Shown here in pieces: positions 57,201-64,000 of a DNA stretch of 64,000 nucleotides. The notes beneath the pieces are model-generated. The model was not told the origin of the DNA and ran no database searches. It was given only the letters and a program-made list of their open reading frames with translations. The translations under genes and the position numbers were made by a program. The stretch's first letter is position 1; every line of letters starts with the position of its first letter. Source of the DNA: a virus; the IMG/VR virus record IMGVR_UViG_3300042559_000447, positions 1-64,000 of that record. One strand, 5' to 3'.

Positions 57201-60200
57201 TCCATGTTCTCCATGTCTTTTAGGTCTGACATTAGATCGTTTAGTTCTGTAGGACTCAATTCATTTAGAATAGAAACTACCTCTCCGAGTGTTCTTTGGA
57301 TTGTTACTGCATCTTGTTCAATGCTTCTAGCTAATCCTTGGAATTCGTTTGATTCTTTCTCTAGTATTTTTGCTACTGTTTGTTTTGTTCTTGCTTGGAA
57401 GAACTCTGTTACGTCTTGAGGAGTGAATCCTGCTTTTATTAAGCCGTAGTAAATGTCTTGTTCTGAGACCCCGGCCGCTCTTTGCTGATTGATGATGTCT
57501 TCTATCTCTTTATCTTGCGGATCAATCTCTTCTTCGATCTTCTCCTCTGTTGCGCCTTCACCAAAGATAGTATTGTAGATAGACTTCATCTGTGGGTTCA
57601 ACTCTTTACCAAGATTACCCAAGCCCAAAGCAGTGTAGATTTCTGTTAACCACGCTTTAAACTTTTCAAACACCGCTTTTAGTTTGTTATTTGGAGCAAC
57701 GCCCTCGTAAAGGTATCTCTCAAAGCCTCTAGCAAATGTCTCAGACGCATTAGTATTCCAATCAGTTTCACCAGCAAAGTCTAGAACGGTCTGCTTTTCT
57801 TCATCAGAAAGGTAGTTTTCTAAAACGTGAGCCATCTCGTGTAAAGGTGAAGATACGTTAGGGTCAGTAACTGCATAAATAATTGCTGTACCGTCGTCTT
57901 TCAAATGCACCGCTGCACGAATAGTTCCTGGATCTTTTTGGAATAAAGTATAGTCTTTTAATAAAACCTGATCATTTTTATAGGTTATGTAAACATTTCC
58001 TGGGGTTTGAGATCTTCCAACTTTTCCATATTGAGCATAGTCAACGACATTCTTAATGATAACACCATCTGGGGCTTTGTTTGGGTCTTTTACTTTAGTT
58101 TTAACCCAATTAGTTAACTCCACAGGACTAAGACCAAATCTATTCTGAAGTTTTTCAAAATCATTGTCATTTAAACCCAACAAAAGAATATCTAAATCTC
58201 TTGTTGTAAGATTATAATTTTGACTACCTTTTCCAAATAAATTGTATACAGTGCTGACATTTTGCCAATCGTTACCCTTAGCGTCTATAACAATTGGATT
58301 TTCTATTTTTAAATATGCCCTTCTTATGTTGTTTCTAGCGTCAGAATTATCTTTTAAATAAGAAAACGCCTTAGTTGGTAGGTCCGAATAATAGATTGCC
58401 CCACCAATATCTCCAGCATTATGATCCAATACACCGTAGTTTTCTTTTCCGTAAAGTTTTGCAGTACCCCTAAATGCATCTAAAGGTTCTCCGTTTTCAT
58501 CAAGCACTTCAGAATTTCCAAACCAATTCTTGAATTCTTCGCTTTTTGTATCCTTAGCTAGTTTGACTTGTTCTTCTAATTCTTCAAGCAATTGTTCTCT
58601 TATTGCTTTATTTTCCTCTTGTTTTTTTGTTAACTGGTCTTTGAATGGAATTTTTTCTCCTATCCTTTTGTTTTTAATAAATTCAATAGGATCTTTTATA
58701 ATTGCCGAATTTGCTTTTTCTGGATTTATAACAACATATTCGTTCTCAGATACACTAAAAGCATCGTAACCAGCATCTTTGAACATTTGCGACCACAATT
58801 TATTATAATCCCACTTTATAAAATCTCCCATTCTAAGCCTAGCTTCGTTCAATGTCATACCCTCGAAGTCCTTTAACTTAGACAAAAATAAATCATAGTA
58901 TGGGTTTTGTATAGAATTTTCTTCTAGTGCTTGTTTTATTTCAAACACAAAGCCTGAAGGTATTCTGTCGTTTACGTTTAAAGAATTTAATTTATTTCTA
59001 TCTACAAATGTTACGGTTTTTCCGTATTCACTTGCCTTGTATGGCACAGGTGTAAAATATATACCCCAGCCATAATTTGCTCTAACTCCTCCTTTTACTT
59101 TATCAGGGTCAAAAGATTTTATTTTTTGATCACCACCATGAAAAACTACACCTTCTTTTGATAATTCAGAAAATAATTTTTGCTTGTTTTCATCCTTCAT
59201 GTAATCCTCAAGAGTAAGTTCTTCAGGCATTAAATCATTTGATAGTTTCACCATCTCCTTATAGATAATATCGGAGTTTGAAAATTCACCACCTAAATCT
59301 CTTCTTGCGATAAAGTCAATTCCCATACCGCTACCGGACACCTCTATCAAATAATTATATTCAATATCTTGAAAAGCCTTTATTAGAGGGTACAACTTAG
59401 AATCTTTTCCTAGTTCGAGAATATCAAAATCATTAAGAGTTGTTTTTCCTATTTCGTATTCATTTTCAATTCTTTCGGAAAGCTTCAAAAGATTTTCTTT
59501 TTGTATTGCTGTTAAATCGCCTTTCGGTGTTGTGGCGTTTATTAATTGTATAATATCTCTCTTTGTTTTAAAATCTGCATCTCTTAGTTTACCCAAAGCC
59601 TCTTTATAATTTTTAACCAACTCTCCAAAATTGCTTTGCATTTCTTCATACGTAGCCGGTCTTTCATATATTAATTCTAAAGCACTTTCCATACTCGAAA
59701 TAAACCCATTCGATTTCATATAAGAAATAGGGTCTGCTTTATACTTTGGATCGGATCTTTTAAAGTTAAAGTTGATTTTTACAGCGTATAGTTTATTTAC
59801 AATATCAGACAATATCAATACGGCTTCCTTGTCCTTATTTAAAAGAGGTTCTATTTTTTCATGCAACTGCTCAATAAGTTCATCTGTATTGTATCCAAAG
59901 CTAGTATACCTATACTCATCAATAAGTTCGTCCGTTATTTTTTGTACGTTTTGGTTATTTGAATTTTCATAAGGAACCATTAATTGACTCAACATTGGAC
60001 CAAGTTCTTTTTCTGAAATAAGGTTTTTTAATCCAATTTGTTTCTTTATTTCATATCTTATAATTCCATTTAATATGTTATTCCTAATCTCTATGGGTTT
60101 AGAGTTAAAACTAAAATCTACTGGTAGATTTATTTTAACATTCTCAAGTTCTGGGAACAACTCAAAAAGAGCATCTGCTTCTAATACATCACCCCAAGTA

Positions 60201-63200
60201 GATACTCCAGGTTGAATATCAACCCCCTCTTTTAATTTAGGATATGCAGGATGAGTATCTCCATACATCCAAATACCATCTTTACTTTGAAACCAACCTC
60301 TAGCAAAATAAACCGTAAGAGGATCTACCCCGTTCTTAAGATCTTCTTCTGCCAATATTTTATCATCCAATGCTCTTCCAGAAGAAAGTTCTGGGTCATT
60401 TTTAACTGTATTCTGAAGAGCGATCCTTCCCTGATTAGATTGAATCACCTGAGACATACCTGCAACAATTGTTTGCTGGTCTATCTTTTCAAATGACAAC
60501 ATTGTTTCCAAGAACACATCGGGATCCAAACCTGAACGAATAGCAGCGAACTCAATCATTGTATTCATCAAGTTTGCAGCGTAGTTCTTTTGTTGTCTTA
60601 GTTTTCTAGGACCGGTAACTTTAGATTTAATTGCTGCAACGATAGGGTTGTCGTTTGGATTTGCAGCATCTGTTCCGTATAACTTTAAATCAAATGCCTT
60701 ATCGAAGGCGGCTGTTTTAAGTCTCTTAATTCTTTCTTTTCTGGTAGATGCAAATGATTCATACTTTTCTTTGAAGTCCATGAATGTGTCATATACACCA
60801 AGAGCATCAGCTTTTTGTTTAGCTATATCTTGTATCTGCTGTTCTGTAAGATTAGTTGTATCTTGTCCTATGATATCTAGAAAGTCTTGTGCAGGAATCT
60901 TTCCTTGTAGGAATCTGATAGCCCCCACTTCTTCTGGCTTATACTCAGTACCCCTAGCTGTCTTAGAAATATTCTGAATCTGTTGCTTCTCCTGTTGTGC
61001 AAGAACAAATTCCTTCGCCTTCATGTTCATCTCACGCTTAGATAAGCCAGCACGAACATCTTTCATCTTTGTATTGTAGAAAGCGTAGGTATTGTTTGCA
61101 GTTTCCTTACCGGTATATTCTCTAGCAACAAACTCGTTTAAACTTTGTCTAAATGCCAACAAATCATTTTTCTGCAATTGTTCATCACCGAACACCTCAG
61201 ACAATACTGACTCGTGATTGATAAGTAGGTTTGCAATGAATGTATCAGCGGCATCTGACATTAAATTAGCACCGTTCAAAAAGTTAAGGTCTGAAGTAGA
61301 GAAAGCCTTTGTAAAGAAATCAGAGGATAACACAGCAGCCTTAACTTTGTTAAACATTGCTGTATTTTCAGTACTCATACTATTGAACTTCTCGATAAGG
61401 GGAGCCATATAGTTTGATACCCTAGCCATACCCTTTTGTCCGTCCGTATTTATCTTTGATCCTCCTAAAAAGAAAGAACCAAGATCCAATCTCATTTTAC
61501 CACCAAACGCATTACGAAGAGCATTCGCAAAAGCATTTGCCTGTGGGTCGTTTGTGTTCACCTGATCAACACCCTCAAACACATCAGAATCAACTTTTTG
61601 ACGATACTGCTTTATCTTACCCATAACGCCAGACGCTGTATTCTTTACTGTGGTTGCGTTTCTCTCGCTAAGTTGATTTACTGTATCTCTACTGTATAAT
61701 AACTTTCCGTCTTTCCAGATTAATTTAGAGTCATCCTCTATACCTAAATTAACCTTAGCAATTTCTTTAGCCTTGTCAGAAGAAAGCATTCCGTTATCTG
61801 TAACCTTTTGCTCTACTTGTGCCTTTAGGTCAGAGTTTACATCTTGCCAAGACTCATTGAATGAGCTGTATCCTTTTGATTGTAGGTTTCCTGTCTTAGG
61901 GTCGTATCTGTAAGTAGCACCTTTCTGAATCTCTCCGTCTGCCTCTACTACATAGAACTCTTCTCCTATGTCTGCTACTCTCTTTTCTACTTCTAGTTTT
62001 TCTTGTTTCTTTGTCTCTTCTACTTTTTCTTGAGGTATCTCTTGTTCTGAGGCCCCCGGCTCTTGTATAGGAGCGTCGCTCATAGGCGCAGGACCTGCTG
62101 GTACAGGAGGCTCTTCAATGTCAGTTACCAACGGACTAGGTTGTGACTTCTGATATTTGTTTTGTTCAATAGCAGCGTCCAACTGTCTGTCCATATCCAA
62201 AATCAAGGGATCAATAGATTGACCTTGTCTTGCTGCAATGTAATCAGTAAACTTTTGTTTTGATTTGACAAGCAAAGCGATATCACCAGGGGCGGTCAAC
62301 ATCAAAGAGGTAATACCAATTACTTCTAACTGACCTTCTTGTGTTGTTAAATCAAATGCCTTTTTAAAGTCGTACCCCTCGTTTGCCATTAAGTCAGCAA
62401 TACCACCAGAAACCTCAGCCAACGTTTCACCGACTGCTCCACTCAAATACTTACCAAGAACATATAACGCTCTGTTTCTTCCCTTGAGTAGTTTCTCCAT
62501 GCTCACTTTGCTCATTCCTGCCTCGTACAAAGACTCCGAAGCAATCTCACCCAATCCACCAGCAGCACTTTGGTCTGCTGCAACGTACGCCCCAGTTTTT
62601 GCTGCGGTTTTAAGTCCACCCTCTACGAATATCTCAAACGCTTTTACTGCTGTACTGTTAGTGCCATATCTTAACTTAAAGAATTCTTTAGCCTTTGTAA
62701 AGTATCTAGATGCAGCAACTACTCCACCTGCCTGATTTCCGATTGCCTCATATGCACCAATCTCAACCATTGCGCCCAAAGTAGGCAATAACCCATAACC
62801 AACTTGTTCACCAATGCTCATCCTAGTTGCTTCCATGTCCTGCTCGCTAACATAGTAGCCGTTCTTCTGCATGAACTCAGCAAAGTTTCCTGCCTCTTCT
62901 GCATAGGTAAGAGCCTGACTAGATTTCTTTAGTCCACCAAATGTATTGATTGCAACATATTGCTCAACACCAGAGGTAAAAGATGCATTCTGTCTCTTTA
63001 ATGGGTTTGAGTTGGTATAGATCCCTTTATTCAAAACGGAAAGTTCTGCTGTCTTTTCAGCAAATAACTTTTGGTTTGACTGTAATGTAATTAATTCTTC
63101 TTGTGAAGGTTGCCCAAAACCAGATGCAACTTTCTTTTCAATCTTTGCAGATTGGTCTAAAACCATTTGGCGAAGATCTTCAACATCATTAAATAGGATG

Positions 63201-64000
63201 TTTCTTTCTTTAACCATTGCACCTAAAAGATTTGAATTATAATATTCCTTTGAGTATTTTTGATTTGCCTTTGCGAATGCTGCACTTGTAACAGCTGGAT
63301 CCATTGGAAGCCTTGTTGTTGGATCATAAATAATCCCAGTAGCAATGTCTTCGTCTTTCTGTAACTTTTCAATTACTGATTTCTGCTGTTGAATTCTAGC
63401 ATTTACTTCGTTAAGTTTATCTACATTTGTGAATCCACTTACTGTCTTTTCAATTGCCTTTTTCTCAGCGTTTAATTGATCCAACTTAGTATATTCTTGT
63501 GATATTTTTTTGAGGGGCTCAGATAACATCTCAAAGCCTTTTTTATTCATATCGAATTGATACGAATTACCCTCTTTTGCACCGAGAGTAAAATCTGATT
63601 CTATTGCCTCTTGGTTCTTTTGTAAATCTAATTCAGCAAACTTTTGTTTTCTGTAAGCATCACGCTTTCTATTTATAAAGTTAAAGGCTTTCTCTTCGCT
63701 ATAACCTAGACTCTGAGCCGTAGCAAATACTTGCTCTATACCTACAGTATACTTTGTATTGAAGTCTCCCTCTTTTTCTAAACGATAAGCAGCGTCCTTG
63801 GCTATGTTATCAGACAACTCACCAATCTGTAAATCAGTTAAGCCATACTCAGTGGCTATTGTATTGGTAAGTTCTGCGTCTGGAAATTCTTGTTGAGTTG
63901 GTTGTACTGCTTTCTTTTCTGTTCTAGTATCAAACTCTCTATTTAAAACAAGACCCCTGTCTAATAACTCTTTTTGGTTTTGTTTTCTCCACTGTTCAAA
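54296..64000 (-). CDS. giant polyvalent virion protein (partial)
   Basis: More than 3,230 residues; the frame is open to the window edge, so the true start lies outside. A TTG at 63817 is not a convincing start because 61 more codons precede it. Counting from that TTG, an ADP-ribosyltransferase-like domain lies near residues 1550-1680 (FHGGDQKIKSFD, GWGIYFTP), a second near 1775-1900 (FRGTAKLYGKENYG, GGAIYYSD), and a zincin protease near 1960-2070 with HEMAH at 1993-1997 and ETFARGFERYL. The C-terminal half has a LPD38-type membrane-interacting region (VRGNLLTLGSQVINLTSSAI). Large polyvalent proteins are ejected with phage DNA to modify the host. Confidence 0.8.
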   Translation of the reverse strand, partial: FEQWRKQNQKELLDRGLVLNREFDTRTEKKAVQPTQQEFPDAELTNTIATEYGLTDLQIGELSDNIAKDAAYRLEKEGDFNTKYTVGIEQVFATAQSLGYSEEKAFNFINRKRDAYRKQKFAELDLQKNQEAIESDFTLGAKEGNSYQFDMNKKGFEMLSEPLKKISQEYTKLDQLNAEKKAIEKTVSGFTNVDKLNEVNARIQQQKSVIEKLQKDEDIATGIIYDPTTRLPMDPAVTSAAFAKANQKYSKEYYNSNLLGAMVKERNILFNDVEDLRQMVLDQSAKIEKKVASGFGQPSQEELITLQSNQKLFAEKTAELSVLNKGIYTNSNPLKRQNASFTSGVEQYVAINTFGGLKKSSQALTYAEEAGNFAEFMQKNGYYVSEQDMEATRMSIGEQVGYGLLPTLGAMVEIGAYEAIGNQAGGVVAASRYFTKAKEFFKLRYGTNSTAVKAFEIFVEGGLKTAAKTGAYVAADQSAAGGLGEIASESLYEAGMSKVSMEKLLKGRNRALYVLGKYLSGAVGETLAEVSGGIADLMANEGYDFKKAFDLTTQEGQLEVIGITSLMLTAPGDIALLVKSKQKFTDYIAARQGQSIDPLILDMDRQLDAAIEQNKYQKSQPSPLVTDIEEPPVPAGPAPMSDAPIQEPGASEQEIPQEKVEETKKQEKLEVEKRVADIGEEFYVVEADGEIQKGATYRYDPKTGNLQSKGYSSFNESWQDVNSDLKAQVEQKVTDNGMLSSDKAKEIAKVNLGIEDDSKLIWKDGKLLYSRDTVNQLSERNATTVKNTASGVMGKIKQYRQKVDSDVFEGVDQVNTNDPQANAFANALRNAFGGKMRLDLGSFFLGGSKINTDGQKGMARVSNYMAPLIEKFNSMSTENTAMFNKVKAAVLSSDFFTKAFSTSDLNFLNGANLMSDAADTFIANLLINHESVLSEVFGDEQLQKNDLLAFRQSLNEFVAREYTGKETANNTYAFYNTKMKDVRAGLSKREMNMKAKEFVLAQQEKQQIQNISKTARGTEYKPEEVGAIRFLQGKIPAQDFLDIIGQDTTNLTEQQIQDIAKQKADALGVYDTFMDFKEKYESFASTRKERIKRLKTAAFDKAFDLKLYGTDAANPNDNPIVAAIKSKVTGPRKLRQQKNYAANLMNTMIEFAAIRSGLDPDVFLETMLSFEKIDQQTIVAGMSQVIQSNQGRIALQNTVKNDPELSSGRALDDKILAEEDLKNGVDPLTVYFARGWFQSKDGIWMYGDTHPAYPKLKEGVDIQPGVSTWGDVLEADALFELFPELENVKINLPVDFSFNSKPIEIRNNILNGIIRYEIKKQIGLKNLISEKELGPMLSQLMVPYENSNNQNVQKITDELIDEYRYTSFGYNTDELIEQLHEKIEPLLNKDKEAVLILSDIVNKLYAVKINFNFKRSDPKYKADPISYMKSNGFISSMESALELIYERPATYEEMQSNFGELVKNYKEALGKLRDADFKTKRDIIQLINATTPKGDLTAIQKENLLKLSERIENEYEIGKTTLNDFDILELGKDSKLYPLIKAFQDIEYNYLIEVSGSGMGIDFIARRDLGGEFSNSDIIYKEMVKLSNDLMPEELTLEDYMKDENKQKLFSELSKEGVVFHGGDQKIKSFDPDKVKGGVRANYGWGIYFTPVPYKASEYGKTVTFVDRNKLNSLNVNDRIPSGFVFEIKQALEENSIQNPYYDLFLSKLKDFEGMTLNEARLRMGDFIKWDYNKLWSQMFKDAGYDAFSVSENEYVVINPEKANSAIIKDPIEFIKNKRIGEKIPFKDQLTKKQEENKAIREQLLEELEEQVKLAKDTKSEEFKNWFGNSEVLDENGEPLDAFRGTAKLYGKENYGVLDHNAGDIGGAIYYSDLPTKAFSYLKDNSDARNNIRRAYLKIENPIVIDAKGNDWQNVSTVYNLFGKGSQNYNLTTRDLDILLLGLNDNDFEKLQNRFGLSPVELTNWVKTKVKDPNKAPDGVIIKNVVDYAQYGKVGRSQTPGNVYITYKNDQVLLKDYTLFQKDPGTIRAAVHLKDDGTAIIYAVTDPNVSSPLHEMAHVLENYLSDEEKQTVLDFAGETDWNTNASETFARGFERYLYEGVAPNNKLKAVFEKFKAWLTEIYTALGLGNLGKELNPQMKSIYNTIFGEGATEEKIEEEIDPQDKEIEDIINQQRAAGVSEQDIYYGLIKAGFTPQDVTEFFQARTKQTVAKILEKESNEFQGLARSIEQDAVTIQRTLGEVVSILNELSPTELNDLMSDLKDMENMDVALVALIQKIQEGLNAGTDVTSLFAQAVQTGTNAGRVLQRMKLLSQQQGQYKLYEAIKKYNKADRKIPTAKEKELKILAVDMDKKKAEYEQAKSEATLYPTQMNRNNPNMTNLEYAFVAQQNYDAARIAFYKALKPYARNSSFTDLYDTLVRGNLLTLGSQVINLTSSAIKTLINLPLNIVATGVGITRNQVNALRGKQSERVTYRGAGYYGSITSKYKQAFKEGWKAISQGSVVEDANGLQISRGFNGFRAFRDTFGMLYDYALSNMSEEEMATKYNYPLNKAGKIPTKDKILRAMEGTFGAVAEANFRLLGGPDAFFRTTAYFGALYEQGKVLGLSEEKKPSLNGMSEMEIFIKLNSDYSNQPAMDEAMRLIYANDGLLYKNVIQKFFGGVKKTYGSEDLGKSAVTTLVPYQKIPTNVAEEFVQFASPTVSFVASIYHMRKASELKDEIEKTRNPSTKKKLIEDRRKALRDSDMAMSRMLISIGLQYAATLIIENLAVSGSASPAAGVDEKERQWKKDFMPADQINVSLLMRNWGKKNKSKDWIKGDQTFDLRTFGVFGAILSMKKTEVETKNRSEEKINLSKINTEVGEGSVSMMGSALIFPYLLDQTMVKNLGDAFTAITEITKSGNINAFSDFAAGYFNTVVTAFAPNHLNTFTKFNREFESSYKATPDEKASMGFGELTVNTLSNRLKEKVPFYFDNNYLYQYDITGMPRRQTPKTLDSVFELMGVDVPRRDYRGISKDGGAFDYTKQIYEKINNSKKDLDWKDVIYLTFAYGNVKEVIPPDVPKSIETELFRVSLNKEEMDEFRNKRNFLRNEIIGSIFESDSDIFKQLLDLNGPENRNEDGSRITYGDKNQLLGYVIAGKMLGKIYSSVDNVIKETLGPVIVNKRLSELTPEEKAVIDKIKKENVLGDLIGEFYEDKDAISQLKEIVKSELLSEQPEQQGQQQMPEDEFGTTITDEIVD

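Noticed and set aside
63815-63817. TTG at 63817 as the start of the giant protein
   Set aside because: The frame is open for 61 further codons to the window edge, so the gene is partial and the start lies outside.
1-64000. CRISPR array
   Set aside because: No regular direct repeats with equal spacers were found. The repeated motifs are dispersed, not arrayed.
1-64000. Diversity-generating retroelement or reverse transcriptase near the tail genes
   Set aside because: No reverse-transcriptase motifs and no template/variable repeat pair were seen beside the receptor-binding genes.

Overview
The window is part of a tailed double-stranded DNA phage genome that probably infects a Bacteroidota host. 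The evidence is a portal, scaffold, capsid and terminase set, a phage replication module, lysis genes, and promoters of the Bacteroidota type (TAnnTTTG with an upstream TTG, often TATATTTG). A distant crAss-like or Cellulophaga/Flavobacterium podovirus-type relationship is plausible from the gene order and the giant virion protein, but it is not proven. Both ends of the window cut through genes.

Layout: 1-8.6 kb (minus strand) holds the head genes, with the portal first, then scaffold, major capsid protein, a head or decoration protein, neck proteins and a NinG-like protein. 8.64-9.05 kb is a divergent control region with back-to-back promoters and a strongly folded noncoding RNA. 9.05-13.0 kb (plus strand) carries early recombination genes, including an SSB-like protein and a YqaJ-type exonuclease. 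13.0-14.4 kb is noncoding and holds a terminator, a candidate origin and a dense series of hairpins. 14.4-26.3 kb (plus) holds about 40 small, tightly overlapping accessory genes, among them a DUF932 protein, a GP88/DUF7227-like protein, a membrane-anchored glucosaminidase, a serine recombinase and a stand-alone DnaA domain IV protein. 26.3-27.7 kb has no convincing protein gene. It holds five tRNA-like units with good acceptor, D and T arms but no regular anticodon arm, interleaved with other folded segments. 27.7-31.3 kb has more small genes. 31.3-41.6 kb (plus) is the core replication and nucleotide module, with primase-helicase, family B DNA polymerase, MazG-like protein and class II ribonucleotide reductase, followed by a spanin candidate, a phosphoesterase and the two terminase subunits. 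41.6-64 kb (minus) holds tail, receptor-binding and lysis genes (holin candidate, amidase), several very small lysine-rich proteins, and a giant polyvalent virion protein of more than 3,200 residues that leaves the window.

The plus-strand genes make and recombine DNA and end with the terminase. The minus-strand genes build, arm and release the particle. The most striking unexplained signals are a dispersed 10-bp motif, TCTGAGRCCC, found at least 14 times on both strands and in all reading frames; the tRNA-like RNAs without standard anticodon stems, plus a related 53-nt minihelix at 14.8 kb; and the folded RNA at the divergent promoter. All calls come from reading the sequence; no searches or folding programs were run.
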